Shown: positions 1 through 12,916, counted from the stretch's first letter. The stretch: 64,000 nucleotides of DNA from Diplolepis rosae (GCA_030998225.1 JAPYXD010000161.1:1116001-1180000); one strand, 5' to 3'. Notes: generated by a model from the letters alone, not told the origin. Made by a program: numbers and translations.

Positions 1-2056
1 ATGCAAGTTGCGTGACAATAGTTTATTAACAATATTTGACAAGGCCTTGCAGTGGCGGATCATTTCGTGTGGTGCTCAATTACCCTTTTATGACACCTGA
101 ATGCTTACTATCAAGATTTTTATTATCTGGATCTTGCATTAAATAAAAAAGCGCTGGACTATTTTTAACTAAACTTAGACATCTCTCCGTTCATTTAACC
201 TTCATTGTGAACGTTTTCCTCACTTTTTTGTAAATTACTATCTTCAAATTTAAGCAAAAAGTAAAAAACTTCTTTCATTAATCTAAGTGAATTTATATCA
301 ATGAAAAATTAAATAAAAAATATGCTTCAGATGTATTTAACTACTTTTATGGAGGGGAATTATTCCAGAATATTAATTATTGTAGTCTCTCTTGTTACGA
401 GGCTTATTGGCATTGCATTTCCAATTCAAAATTCTGTAATATTCATGAGAGTAAGAGGAATAATTTACTACCACAATTTCAACAACAATATAGAAGTACC
501 AGGCTCATGCTCTGGATAGAAACCAGGGATCGGACAAAACACAGCTTTCTTTCAATTAAGTTGTTCAAAAGAATTGAAAGTTTAGCTCATAAAGAAATAT
601 TAGGAGATCGAACTGCAGTGGCATTTTTTTGAAAATCTGATTGCAATGACATGATGGGTCCCTTAAAGTAATACGCTTAGAAAACGATATCATTCGAGAA
701 GCGAAGCATTTTGCGCAGTACAATATAGTTGTGTCCGCATTTGTCTCACTTGTAGAAAAGTACGAAAAAAAGAATTTTTGAAATGTTCAAGCATAGAGGA
801 ATTTAATGAGTTTATCTTGATTTATTTAGGTTTCAACTAGCAAACGTGAAGTTCTGTGATATATTTTATATAAAGTAATTTAGTGAGTTAACTTGTCACA
901 ATATATAGTTAATATATCGTATTTAATATATGAAAGTAATTATAAATTTTAGTATGATTAATTTAATTACATTTCATTTTTAATTTTACGTTCGTACTCC
1001 ATGCAACTCATAACGTTTACAATCAAGTAACGTAAAATAAATAATTTTATTCACATTTTGGTTTCAGAAAATACTACACTGAGAGAAATCGGCTTTGGTT
1101 CCTGTGCACATAGCACATAAATTTTTTGTACAGTAGTTGCCTTGACCAAAAAAGTTGAGAGAAGCTACTACTTTTATAGTTATCATGACAGTAATTTGGA
1201 CTTTTTTGTGTATTCGGTTGTTGTGACCAAAGTTGATGATTAGAATGAGCTTTATACGTACCCCAACGGTTAGTACACGTACATTTTCTTTATGTGTACT
1301 GCCAAGCTCCTTTGGTTACTACAACCGCAGCGTTCGCTGTTGCGCTAGACAAATCAAGTATAACTTTCATTGAAAGATATGCAGCCTAAGTTGAATCCTG
1401 CCAATTCTCGTTCTCGATTCCTGGACTATATTTCACCGTGCCAAGCATTATCAGTTAAATAATTCTATTATAAATATAGTTTGACAATTCTTTCTAAATG
1501 ATAAACGATTTTGTTCGGGGACAATGCAATGCGTTCCAATTTTGCTGTCTCGTCGTATTTTGTCAAAACTATAGTCAGTCAAAAAAAGTTTATGATGATG
1601 AAAAAAGTGACAATTTTTTAACTTAATCGACGAAAGTTATCATAAATATCATTATACCGGATTATTTTTGTTAGATCTTTTCGGTGAAACTTTATTTTTT
1701 CTCATCAAATTGAATTTGTATTTTGATAACTAAGAGAACCATACCTATAACCTTAAAAATAATTTTGGCTGGGTATTTACTGTCCGTAGACTTAGTCATT
1801 TTAACTAAACTCTATGCGCGGCTTTACGATGGACTTTGGTTCCTATAACCGCAGCGCTATGGTATTTCAAGTACCAGAATAGTGGTCTCAGTAACGTTCC
1901 TTGCAGTTGAAGTAAACACTTTTCCAATGTATGACACTACATTTTCGTATAATTATTTTGAAAATACTAAAAATATTTTATACATATTTATATCGTGATC
2001 CAGAAAAAATTAGACTAAATTTAATTTACTTCAATTTTAATTTGATTTCATTTTAT
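1..2056. other. AT-rich non-coding stretch
   Basis: No gene is supportable. The longest reading frame (322-519) has no recognisable domain and the composition of its surroundings. Around 1077 a CACTGAGAGAAA string resembles transposon ends elsewhere in the window (for example 47680-47700 on the other strand). The phrase CTTTGGTTCCT followed by an ACCGCAGCG string recurs loosely between 1090 and 1870. This suggests old repeat DNA, but I could not define boundaries. Confidence 0.6.
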
Positions 2057-2283
2057 TTACCAAATGGTACGTATTGATTCATCCATAGTTTTAGTTTACT
2101 ACAATCTTAATTGAGTGCAAAATCACCCAAATTTACTATGTCATTAAATTGATGTCGTGTCTAATAGTGACTTTTAGTAGGCTCGCTAAGTTAATTTAGT
2201 GACTTATAGTAAGTTTTGGTGATTTTGTGGTCAATTGTGATAAGCTGAAACCATGGACAGATCAATACGTACCTTACCAATTA
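2057..2283. repeat. Palindromic MITE, about 225 bp
   Basis: The two halves are inverted copies. GGTACGTATTGAT at 2066-2078 pairs with ATCAATACGTACC at 2261-2273, and CAAAATCACC near 2118 pairs with GGTGATTTTG near 2218-2227. A short loop of a few tens of bases lies near 2155-2190. There is no coding capacity. The structure fits a non-autonomous hairpin MITE; no target duplication was identified with confidence. Confidence 0.7.
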
Positions 2284-2365
2284 TATAATTCAATATTTTA
2301 CATGGGTAGGTGTAGTCAATAATTTTTAATTCTTTAATGAATCCGTTGAGATGTGTGCAAAACTG

Positions 2366-2598
2366 TACACGGCGAGAAATTTGATAGCAAGTAGTACCAT
2401 CTTCAAGAGTGAAACAGAATTATTAGGAAATGTTACCAATGAATTACCAAGAAAGATGGTAAAAATCGAAAATCCAATTGACTAACTATGCCATTATCTT
2501 GGGATTTTCTCGGGATTTCCTCACAAGTTTTCCTAATAATTCTAGTTTACTCATTAAGATGGTACTACTTGCTATTAAATAAAATTGCTCTCCGTGTA
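2366..2598. repeat. Palindromic MITE, about 233 bp
   Basis: The left end TACACGGCGAGAA is mirrored by the right end CTCTCCGTGTA. Inside, ATAGCAAGTAGTACCATCTT (about 2380-2402) reappears inverted at 2559-2578, and GAATTATTAGGAAA is inverted at 2530-2545. The element is non-coding. ACACGG-type ends recur at 52911, so a related family of ends may be scattered in this genome. Confidence 0.7.
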
Positions 2599-4215
2599 TT
2601 GCAAATATTTTTTAGAACGGTAAAAGCTTTTCAATAGGATTATATCGTTAAGTGCCTGTTAGAATGAATGACAGTTCGCAGAAAAATTCAACCCTTTGCA
2701 CACCAAGCACTCACCGTTGGAGATAAAAATGATAAATGGCACGATTAATTGATAAATTTGTGTAACTTCAAGAAACTTTGCACTATAACAAATATCCGGA
2801 ATTTTCTAAGAAATTGACTATTTTGGGTAGAAAAAAATTTTCTAAGATAACTTAAAATTTTTCCACTAATTAGAAAAATTGATCACTAATATATAATTAA
2901 TTTTACATGCAATTTATTTGCCTCTATCATAATAATAATATACAATTCATGAATTTGGGTAATTAATTTTCATGATTTAGAAAATCCTCTCTATTTCTTC
3001 AAAGTGTCTTCATTCATGTATTTTTTTCAGTATAAAATAACATATAATTTATTACTACTTTTTTTTAAATCAAGCAATAGTATATCATTGTCTTTTACGT
3101 TAATATGCACCCTTTTCCATATTAACAAGAATACTCAACAACTTTCTTAGCTCTTCTCAAAGAAGAATCTGAACAGTAAGGTGGGCATAAAGGACCTGTC
3201 CAGGTACCTTTTTATGTTAAGAATGAACTTAAGTATGGATGTGTACAAGAGAGCTAAAATATGAATATGACTGTAGACCCTATTTTACTCCGATCCCTTT
3301 TCTCCTTCACCTATAACCTTTTGTTTTCTACTTCCGTTTCAGGTCACTTAATAATTCATGCCAACATGCACCCCACAAAAGAGGGTTAGCAAATGTAACA
3401 CCTCGTTTCGAGACATACTATATCAAAAGAGAAGAAAAGTTTGAGTAAGGAAGTTAAGAGCATTTGTAAATTAAAAAAGTCTGCCCGCTCCGCGGGTACA
3501 TTCTTATCGCGTGCTGCTCGTTTCGCTCGCAAATTTGAGCGCGCCTAGGGCGCGCAATTCGATCGTCGGGCTTCGCGCTTGATCTTATATTCTTCGCATA
3601 CAACCAAGTTTATTTCTTCTAATTTGATTCTAAAACTCAAGTCAATTTTATAATATTGTAAATGCGATTTACATTTTCTCAAAGTTATTGTACTAAATTT
3701 GTTTTTGATTTCAAATGAAAAAGGAATTTCAATTTACTTGAGGCTCTATCGGCTTTCAGGAACACATTCTCATCGTGATACTCGCGCTTCATTTTTTACT
3801 TTATAATTAATTTTTTAAATTAAACAGAAAAATATACATCTTTTAAAAAAATGTTGTGATACAAATTTGTAGATCTTTTTGTAGTAAACAATTTTGTATT
3901 ATAAATTTTTTTTCGTATTATATCTTCTATAGTTTAACTGGAAAATTGAATTTTGATATTGACTTTTTTCAAGTTTTAATTTACTGTAACTTTTTTGATA
4001 ATTTTTTTGATAACTTATTTGATGTAATCATACGAGTTGGAAATCGACTAGTTCCCCACTGAGTTAACCCATTGACGCCCAAAATCACAGACTTTTTAAC
4101 TCATTTTTGTTCCTTGTTGCCAAAGCGAAAAGGGGAATATATCATGACCAAACCTTGTATACATAATGTTTTTGGGCCTCCTCTTTCGATTTATGAAGTC
4201 AGAATTACATTACCG
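2599..4215. other. AT-rich non-coding stretch with a GC-rich motif patch
   Basis: No gene seen. At 3481-3590 a short patch of CGCTCGTTTCGCTCGC-like and GCGCGCCTAGGGCGCGC sequence stands out from the AT-rich surroundings; similar patches occur at 5700-5960, 48119-48210 and 58850-58925. Short frames at 3856-4062 and 4072-4269 have no recognisable motif. Confidence 0.5.
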
Positions 4216-5636
4216 TTCACTGGAAAACCAATATGGCAGATTTTATTAAAAAAAGTACCGAAAATTTGAAATTTTTTTTTTATTCTTTTTTTTTCAAATG
4301 GATAAAGCATATTGATCTATTTCAAACTATGGATAAAGGTGGACGAAATAGTTGTAGTTTATGAAAAATATTTTTTGGTCCAGCTCCTTATGTTTTATCT
4401 TTTCCAAAATGTCGGAAAACTATGGAAATTTGGAAAAATACGCGTTTTTTCATGATATTCCTAAGATAATTGGATAATACACGGAATTTTATCGATCAAA
4501 CTGTCAAAGTTTGATTGATTAATTATGTACAGACCTCTTCTAGTATATGTAATGACTTAATTAATGGCGGATTCAATATGGCGCTTGGAGAACTTGGGAA
4601 ATATCGAGTTTTTTCAAGATTATCGTTGATGAAAATCCCTGAAACTTCATTGAATTCAATTTTCCTATGTTTCTTGGCACGCTATATGAAAATCCGATGA
4701 CAGTGTTAGAAAATTCAAAATGGCGGATCCAATATGGCGGTCCGAATATTGAAGATTTAATAATATGCTAATGAAAAAAATGAATTGATATTTATTACGA
4801 TCAAAATAAGCATTTTTCTTATTTTCTAAAATAGATCATATTGATTCGATCCACTCATTCACTCCAAAATAGATCATATTAATTCAATCTACTCATTCAC
4901 TAAATTCATCATCCAACTTCAGTTAGCCACATACATCAAGCGTTGGAGAATATGTAGATCGTGAAATATAAATTCAGAACTTAACGAATTTTTTCCGCTG
5001 AATGAGCGATCTCAATCAAAAAATGTCGTGAGACATTTTTGATCACATATTTTACATAAAATGCAAAAATATTTTTTTCATTAGCATATTATTGAATCTT
5101 CAATATTTGGGCCGCCATATTTGATCCGCCATATTGGATTTTCTAACACTTTCACCGGATTTTCATATAATGTGCCAAGAAACATAGGGAAATTGAATTT
5201 AATGAAGGTTCAGGAATTTTCATCAACGATAATCTTGAAAAAACTCGGTATTTCCCAAGTTCTCCAAGCACCATATTGAATCCGCCATTAATCAGGTCAT
5301 TACATATACTAGAAGAGGTCTGTACATAATTAATCAATCAAACTTTGACAGTTTGATCAATAAAATTCCGTGTATTATCCAATTATCTTAGAAATGTCAT
5401 GAAAAAACGAGTATTCTTCCAAATTTCCATAGTTTTCCGCCATTTTGGAAAAGATAAAACATGAGGAGCTGGACCAAAAAATATTTTTCATACACTAAAA
5501 CTATTTTGTCCACCTTTGTCCATAGTTTGAAGTAGATCAATATGCTTTATTCATTTGAAAAAAAAAGAATAAAAAAAAAATTTCAAATTTTCGGTACTTT
5601 TTTTTAATAAAATCCGCGATATTGGTTTTCCAGTGC
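4216..5636. repeat. Fold-back element, about 1.42 kb
   Basis: The left arm (about 4216-4780) and right arm (about 5071-5636) are inverted copies, beginning CACTGGAAAACCAATAT on the left and ending ATATTGGTTTTCCAGTG on the right. Arms are about 565 bp and roughly 93-95% identical by eye. The spacer (4781-5070) holds a direct repeat of about 37 bp (AAAATAGATCATATT near 4829 and 4866). The arms give mirrored 61-codon frames (4515-4700 plus, 5152-5337 minus); these follow from arm identity and are not genes. Confidence 0.85.
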
Positions 5637-6001
5637 ACGATAATAATAATCATCGAATGTAGAATCGATCCTTTTTTGCTGTTTTGTGCTAAGGCATGAA
5701 AACCGTACCTCCCGCGCGGGTATACAAATAAACATTTATTTTACTCGTGTGATTTTTAACTTCGCTTTGCTCGGGCATCAAACTTCACACGCGGAAATAA
5801 ATTTTTTTCCCCTTGTTGCGCAATATACTATAACTTATATTCTTGCCCCAATTATGGCGTAAAATAGTGGATTACGTGCCAAGGGGAGAAAGGCAGCAAT
5901 TTTTGACGAGTGTGAAGTTTGCTGTCATCGCTTCACTCGGGCAGCAATCAAACGTGTCGAGAAACTGAGTTCTCTCCTTGACATGTATACTTTGTTTCAC
6001 G
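5637..6001. other. Spacer with GC-rich motif patch and weak hairpin
   Basis: Non-coding. Contains CTTCGCTTTGCTCGGGC and CATCGCTTCACTCGGGC strings and a weak inverted pair (ATTTATTTTACTCGTGTGA near 5735 against TCACACGCGGAAATAAAT near 5788-5806). Confidence 0.45.
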
Positions 6002-6522
6002 ACGTCCCACAGTCGAGTGAAATAGAAAAACGAGGTTCAAAATCATTTTCTGAGCTGAATTCTTGACCGATTTGAGATTTTTTTTTGATGCGTAGGAGTA
6101 TATAGAATGGAATAATTTTGTTGACATGTGAATTCATTTGTTATAAACAAATAGATATAACAATTAGTCAACGGAATGGATTGGTCATTTGTGCAATCCA
6201 ATTAAGCATCGGAATCAATCGTTCCCATCTCTATGATGATATTTCATCATGAAAATTCGTCATCCGTTATTATTTGTTAACTTTAACAACAAATAATATA
6301 TTACTCGAAGAAATAAAAAATAAAATTTTAAAAATCGACATTTTTTCCGCTACATACATTAACATAAAAGTTGTAACAACAAAATTCAAAAATCGGCCTG
6401 CAGCGATCTCTTCAAAATTTAATGTTGGATTTTTCAAAAAAAAACAAATCTCAAATCGTTCAAGAATTCAGCTCAGAAAATGATTTTGAACCTCGTTTTC
6501 TATTTCACTCCACTGTGGCGTG
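6002..6522. repeat. MITE with about 85-bp terminal inverted repeats
   Basis: The left TIR (about 6004-6088) and right TIR (about 6436-6520) are near-perfect inverses. Shared strings include GAGTGAAATAGAAAA and ATCATTTTCTGAGCTGAATT. The interior is AT-rich and non-coding; the 69-codon frame at 6274-6483 runs into the TIR and is not credible. No transposase or clear target duplication was seen, so the superfamily is unknown. Confidence 0.85.
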
Positions 6523-7672
6523 TCCTTGCCAAAAATCCGACTTGAGACGAAGTGCGCTAAGTGAATTACTGGAGTTAACATAAATTACTGGTGTTATTTT
6601 AGGTTTATCTCAATTTCAGAAATTTCAATGTTTTTGAATAATTTTCAAATTAGTAATTTTAAAAAGTGAGCAATGTAGGCTATTTTTTACTATCGTTCCG
6701 CCGCAGCATCTACTTTCTGATATATGGCGGTAAGTAGTAGGACGAAAGTAAAGTATCTAAAATTCAAACGTTCACTATATTTTTACTTTCTATATAGTCT
6801 AATATAGTTTTACTTTCTCTTGTATAAAATAATTAAAGGATTCGAATAAAAACATACCTGATAGGACGAGATTATTAATTAGAAAAAACTGGTCAAGCTT
6901 GGAAAAAAATAGGTGATTCGACTTTCATACTCTACTTTAACGATCCCTTATTCAGAAAGTTAAATTCCATTGCTTCGCGGAGTTGTAAATTCTTTTTAAA
7001 ATTGCGCTTGGCCGTTTGAAATAGTAAGGATTTTTTGATCAAGAGATAGAGAATTTTTCTTTTAAGGCATAGTGTCTTCTTTAAATCTAATGTTGATTAA
7101 ATGCTCGCTGTTATGTTATTGTTGAAACAGATTAAAAACTAAGAAGTGAAGAGTACTATTATTAACAGTGTCTCCTTTTAAGAAATGTAGAGAGAAAGTA
7201 ACACAAATCGTCCATTAGTCATCCCTCGTTTCCAACAGGGACGAATTAAGCACCAATTCAATTATTTTCTTAGAGAGCAAGAGATAATTAAGAGAAAAGC
7301 AAATTAGCTAGAGTTCAGCAGATCTATCTGTTTTTATACCTAGGAAAGATTAAGTAAGCAATTTTGTTTTGATGATAATGTTTTATTTCTGGAAACTCAA
7401 TTAAAATAAAATGATAATGTTTAATTGCGTTTTGTAATTAAACGATTACAGAACTGTCCTCTGCAAATTTAAATAGAATCATCGTATATTTTTAATTGTA
7501 AAATGAATTCCTAAAATGATCGCAATGGTACAAAAGCAAATATTCATGCGGTAGAAAATATCATTAGTGGTTAAGGTACTCTGAAAAATAAGCCTCTGCA
7601 TGTTTGCGTGTTAAATTACGATACTTGAAAATAAACGAAATTGCATTTGTATATTAAATGTACACTACCGGT
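6523..7672. other. AT-rich non-coding stretch
   Basis: No gene, strong repeat or RNA structure could be supported here. Confidence 0.5.
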
Positions 7673-8187
7673 CCAAATTATTTGTTCATCTATTTTTTAA
7701 GGTATTCCTAACGTGTCTTAATTGTCCTAATAACAAGTTGAAATTTTTTTCCCCATGATACAATGAAAGTTTAAAAAAATGCATTTAACGAGCCTAAGCT
7801 GAAGGTAAATTGTTAATTTTATAAAAATATATTGCAAAAAATGTGAAATTTCGATCTTTTTGGAAAATATTAATAACTCTGAAATTAATAAAGATTTTCT
7901 AAAGTAAAATAAAAATACACTGATTTATAAATAAATTTTAAAACTCCAAAATATTGCTAATTTCATAAATATTTGTAAATTTTATTAAAATTTGATATTA
8001 ATTGATTTTTAAAAATTTCTTGTAAGAAGCTACATTTTTAAAATATTCTATGGTTCACTAGATGCAAAATTCTATTAATTTTCAGGCTATTATGGGGAAA
8101 AAAATGTCAACTAGTTATTATGAAAATTAAGACATTTTATGAATAGCTGAAACAAAAAGTGATTTTAATATTTCGGCCGGCAGTGTA
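7671..8187. mobile_element. Tc1-like MITE with TA target duplication
   Basis: The element body 7673-8185 is flanked by TA on both sides. The left end CACTACCGGTCCAAATTATT and the inverted right end CACTGCCGGCCGAAATATT match the CACTGCCGGCC-type ends usual for Tc1-like elements. Similarity continues inward for about 120 bp (TGTCTTAATT, then TTTTTTTCCCCAT, on both arms). There is no transposase; the overlapping small frames at 8137-8365 are not credible. Confidence 0.8.
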
Positions 8188-9746
8188 TGCATGTATTTTT
8201 TTTGAATTGATCAAATTATGTAAATTGCTCGAGTTTTGGAAGTCAAGCTCAGCTTGCAACTTGAGTTTAAGAGCTTGTGATTGTTTCTCCGCACACATAA
8301 AATTGTTTGTATGGGTTGTTAACTTCAATCGGTATACTTCAAATTTTTTAACTTTTGGTTTTTAGTACAATATCTATAAAACCGAATATCTTCTTCTCAT
8401 AGAAGATCATTGGAAAATATCTAAACTCGATGAAAGAATTTTTGCATATAAATCATGCTTTGATAAAAATTGTACGACTCTTCTGAGAACATATCGGGTG
8501 TAAATTTTTACGAGCACGATTGTCGTTTCTAAAGTGTCATTTATTTCAGCAGAAACGAGGGTATTGTCTCAGATGAAAGTAGAATCGGAATTCGCAGTGT
8601 GTCCCGTAGCAAGAATAAAAATGAAACCATCTGAAATTGCGACGTGTAGCTACAATGTTGCCGGATTCTCATTGCACCTAACCAAACGCTGATGTTATGT
8701 TACCACAAGGATCAAAACGAGCACGTCGACGCTTTATTACTCATGCCATACGACTACTATAAATGTTTCATGTGCAAACTGGGAGTTTTTCATTTCTGTT
8801 GTACCTATCTAAATCCAATGAAGGTAATGTTTGAATAATCGCTATAGGGATTCATGAGTTGCTTTCTCAGTCTAACCCAATAGAAGCTTTTAATGTTTCC
8901 TCCCTTTAGTGACACGTTCGTTAAATCGCTCTCATTGAACCGGCAAATTGTACATGTTGGCCATGTTCCTCGGCTTGATAACTCATGGATACCTTCAATC
9001 AGGAGTCACGGTCGATTCCGTCTAGCAGAAATCAATTAATTCAATTCGTGATGTGTTAACGTCAATTAAATACAGTATGGCGCCTTCGGAGAGAAGACGA
9101 AAAATTGACAGATAATTTAACCATAAATTATTTTGGACGTTAAAAGTTTGAGTATTTTGAACAAAGTTTACATTTTCTTAAATCTGATAAAAAAAACTCT
9201 TTCTAGTAATAAGTTATACGAAAAATGGTTCAAAAACCTATCTTGTGTTGACATTCCTAAATAGCTTGCAAAAGTTGCGAGTTTGGGAAAAAAATGTTTT
9301 AAGTAACGATAAAAAAAAGAAGAAAATTTGTCTAAAGACGAAGACAGTCTAAAAAAGCTGAGTGACTTTATAATTTCAAGAAAAGTAGGAATAAAATTTT
9401 GTCAGTCAAAAGATGTGGTTATTTTGAAAATTTTTGTAAATCTGCCATCTCTTATTAATGTACTTTCATTATTTATTATAATTGTAACCATTAATGAGGT
9501 TTAGATGTTTGCGATAAATGAGAGGGAGAAACAAGTATCGATCAGGAACCTGGAACCCAGTTGAGTTTCTTCAACGCCAAAGGAGAAGCATTTCTCCTAC
9601 CGTGATACTCATAAAAAACAAACATGCTCACCCACCAAAAATAAATGATAATTTAAAAATAAGCAAGAAAATAGCCACTTTCACGACTTGAGATTTTGAA
9701 AAATATTTTTATTCCAATGAATCTTATTAAATTTAACGATGAAGAA
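8188..9746. other. AT-rich non-coding stretch
   Basis: No gene or bounded repeat supported. Short poly-A/T runs only. Confidence 0.5.
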
Positions 9747-11506
9747 CCCGTGTGGAAATTGCCCCAGTTAGCCCCATTACAAAAAGGTTTCTGGCCGGAT
9801 CCCTGCCGCGCAAACTCGGGCTGTATTGCATGGCCGGGAACTGGGTGGGAATTGTCCGGGTTGACTCGTGACCGGACCGGGTCAAGTCGGGAACCGGCAG
9901 AATCAACCCAGGATGAAGCTCATTGTTAGAAACTGATCGGGAACTAACCGGGCACTAGTCAAGTACCCGGAGAAAGTCTCAGATTGGGAATTTATTCCAA
10001 ACCAATGCGACCCATTCAGAAATCTCTTTCTGAACCAATCCGAGTTATTACGAATAAATCTGAAGCCAGTTTTAATCCGTATCAATCCGAAATTGACCGG
10101 ATTCATTCGGATTGAAATTTCGGATTTATTCGGATTGATCTTGAATTGGCTTCGCGTTGATTCGGATTGAAAATTTGCTTTCGAGTCATTCGGAATAACT
10201 CAGTTTAGTTCGGAATCAGATTCCGGAATGGCTCGGAATAGTGCGGATTGATTCGGAATAAATTTCAATCCGGGACTTTCGCCAGGGTGAACCTATATGA
10301 TGTATAAAAATTTTTTTAAAATTGTCAAAGATGTTACGCAGTAGTTTTCCTTAAGGGCATGTGATACTTGAGAAAAGTAGCAAGTTTATGTGAACAGCTT
10401 GGTCCACTTTCTACATATTTGTGTATAAAATACATTAAATTTTTTTTTCAAAATTTAGGAAATGGTGGAGAAGATGAAAACGGACGTAGATAGACTACTT
10501 TTGGTTTTGATAATAAAATAATTTTCTCTACAGATTTTCCTTAAATTGAATTTCTTTCTATTTATTAAACCAAAAGTTATCTATCTGCATCTGTTTTTAT
10601 CCTTTCTACCATTTCCCAAATTTTGAAATCAGAATTCTATGTGTTTTGGACACAAACATGTAGAAACTTAAAATCAATAATATTTGCTAATTTACCAAGT
10701 ATCACATGCCCTTAAGTCTCAGAGTGCCCAAGTTCATATATACTATAAAAGGTTCTATACATAGTAAAGTGACATGTTTGATGACATGTCTGCTATTATA
10801 TTGACCCAAAATTCACAGAATTTTGGTTGATTTCTCATTTTTTTGGCATTGGGTCAGCCTCTTTTTATTTTCTTCTATTAAAATTATCAATGCTACTTAC
10901 GATAAAAAACGCAAAAACTTACGTCGTTTTCTACAGGGTAATCCTATAGGTGAGACATATAGGATTCTGTATGCGGACCTATACAGGAATTTCTAGTAAG
11001 GATCTGTCAAAATATTCGAATATATATTATGTTATTATTCAAATTTCGCGCAAATAGCGCAAGTACAAAAATATACCTATAATAGTATAACCTATAATTC
11101 CTACAACGTGAATTCTTTTGTTTTAATCATTTTTCATTCTTGTGGGTTGATCTGATACGTGTTTTAAAAATTAAAATGGATGAAGAAGAACGTATGCTTG
11201 AGCGAAATTGTATCCGCGCTAAAAAAACACAGAAGAGTTCGAAAAATTGAGGAAGAATACAGTGGTGATGAATCCTATTGTGAATTGAGTGAAATTTTAA
11301 TGCTACTAAGAACCCCCCCTAAAAAACATCCAGAAAAGGACCGGGTTGCCCAGCCGGTTCCCGACCAGCCTTCGTGTCGGGAACATAACCAAACCAGCGT
11401 GCCGTTTCTGGCAGGTTCCTGATAGGATAGCCCGACCGGTTCCCGGTTATAACTAGGGCTATCCGTCCGGATCTCGATCAGTTTCCGGGTACGATTTCCA
11501 CACGGG
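9747..11506. repeat. Larger repeat bounded by inverted CCCGTGTGGAAAT
   Basis: CCCGTGTGGAAAT at 9747-9759 is mirrored by ATTTCCACACGGG at 11494-11506. Both ends carry degenerate CCGGGAACCGG/CCGGTTCCCG strings (9830-9970 and 11335-11480). At 9990-10285 there is a degenerate array of ATTCGGATTGA-like units. A TTAA-flanked MITE is nested inside. A frame at 11180-11422 (acidic and basic, no known domain) lies near the right end; I cannot say whether it was ever expressed. The overall element is inferred from symmetry only. Confidence 0.5.
10351..10715. mobile_element. piggyBac-type palindromic MITE, TTAA-flanked
   Basis: TTAA at 10351-10354 and 10712-10715 flank a body that begins GGGCATGTGATACTTG and ends CAAGTATCACATGCCC. 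The arms remain similar for most of the length (AAATGGTGGAGAAGATG against an inverted counterpart near 10595-10615), so this is almost a full palindrome. TTAA duplication is the hallmark of piggyBac-type transposition. No transposase present. Confidence 0.85.
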
Positions 11507-11517
11507 AAGCATCTAAT

Positions 11518-11645
11518 AAAATTTGCTCTCAAGTCTTACTTCAGAAGCCTGTATAACATTTTGATGTCACTGATTTTAAAGATTCAGAGTGAAAATAAGA
11601 CTAGAAATTGAGACTCAAAATTATACTTTCTTTGTGAATAGGTGT
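11518..11645. repeat. 128-bp direct repeat, copy 1
   Basis: Matches 12917-13044 over 128 bp with one obvious mismatch (GTGAATAG here, GTGAGTAG in copy 2). The offset is exactly 1399 bp. The ends are AAAATTTGCTCTC and ATAGGTGT, not TG...CA, so these are not obvious LTRs. A recent segmental duplication or a target-site event with a long duplication are both possible. Confidence 0.9.
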
Positions 11646-12257
11646 TGTTATACGCACAGCGATAGAAGGGAATGAGATTTTGTAAAATGTAATATATTTT
11701 ATTCAAATAACGGAAAATCTCATTCCTAGAACGGCGCTTACTTGACCATCATCTGGCGACAGCATGCCCTTCCACCTCTTAGGCAAGAGTGGAACAAAAG
11801 GTCCACTGTCTTCTTCTCTCCTATACCTCGGTACGCTCTCTCGCACTCGCACCAAGTACCAGCGCAGCGAGGAGTCACACACTGTGCATGCGTTCTCTCT
11901 CACTCCACTGGACATTCTCATCACTCTCTTTCGCACTTGTACGGAGTGGCTAGAGAACCCTTACATTCTCCCACTACCAGGGCCCAGCAATGGGACTCAC
12001 TATGTAGAAAAAACTAAGAAAAAATTAGAAAGTGCGAGAGACGTCCAAGCAAGGGAAACTGCACTAGAAAAGTCGGGGAAATCGACCCCTTCCATAGAAC
12101 CACCGAAGGGAGAGAAGCAAGATAAAAGGGCGCGTTTTCGCTGGAAGATTCATTCGGGGTGTAGGTCTCGCCTACGCTCTTAACTTCGACCCAATAAAGT
12201 CGCTCGAGAAGAAGCTGAGTTTTGCTGCTATCAACCTCTACATCCTGGTAAGTCCTA
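11646..12257 (+). other. GC-richer segment of unknown nature
   Basis: Starts with a 13-bp perfect hairpin (GGAATGAGATTTT at 11669-11681, inverse at 11714-11726) around an AT-rich AATATATTTTATT. It continues into a CT-rich, GC-richer stretch unlike the flanks, with an open frame at 11764-12183 (139 codons) followed by AATAAA at 12193-12198. The frame has no domain I recognise and overlaps another open frame (11742-12017), so coding is doubtful. It could be the body of a small retroelement whose repeats are the 128-bp copies. Confidence 0.4.
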
Positions 12258-12647
12258 GCCAGAAGATCTCTCTAGGTCTTCTCCCCTGGAAGATCGACAA
12301 CGGTCTTCCATCTCCCTCCCTCGCCAGAAGATCTCTCTAGGTCTTCTCCCCTGGAAGATCGACAACGGTCTTCCATCTCTCTCCCTCGCCAGAAGATCTC
12401 TCTAGGTCTTCTCCCCTGGAAGATCGACAACGGTCTTCCATCTCTCTCCCTCGCCAGAAGATCTGCCTAGGTCTTCTCCCCTGGAAGATCGACAACGGTC
12501 TTCCAACTCTCTCCCTCGCCAGAAGATCTACATAGGTCTTCTCCACTGGAAGATCGACAACGGTCTTCCATTTCTCTCCCTCGCCAGAAGATCTACATAG
12601 GTCTTCTCCCCTGGAAGATCGACAACGGTCTTCCATCTCCCTCTCTC
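12258..12647. repeat. Minisatellite, six 65-bp units
   Basis: Units begin with GCCAGAAGATCT at 12258, 12323, 12388, 12453, 12518 and 12583, a constant 65-bp period. The units differ by a few substitutions (CTCTCTAGG, CTGCCTAGG, CTACATAGG). Each contains an internal inverted pair, GGAAGATCGACAACGGTCTTCC. Because 65 is not a multiple of three, the 120-codon minus-strand frame over it is a composition artefact. Confidence 0.95.
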
Positions 12648-12916
12648 TTACTCCCTCTCTCTTATCCCCTCTCTCCCCTTTTAACCATGGCCCAGCCACG
12701 CGCCGTGAATCAAGAAGGAGAAGAAGCAGAAGAAGAAAAGCGGAAGGGAAGCAGAGGAAGACGAGCCTTCCTGCAACGTGTCTGAATGAAACCAGGCGCC
12801 ATCCAGGCGCTATCTGGGGTGCCCGGTTTCAGTAACGAAGACCACCGTTTCGCACCAACTATCACCACACCACCCACTCCACCAGGCAGCTCTCTTTTTT
12901 TTCCGCCGTAACAAAG

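Noticed and set aside
4515..5337. Mirrored 61-codon frames
   Set aside because: Again a consequence of fold-back arm identity, not of coding constraint.
11764..12183. 139-codon frame as a host gene
   Set aside because: No domain, overlapping frames equally open, and location between duplicated repeats argue for transposon-derived or non-coding DNA; kept only as an unknown segment.
12337..12699. 120-codon minus-strand frame with repeated RSSGEGE-like units
   Set aside because: It translates a 65-bp minisatellite whose period is not a multiple of three; open by composition.
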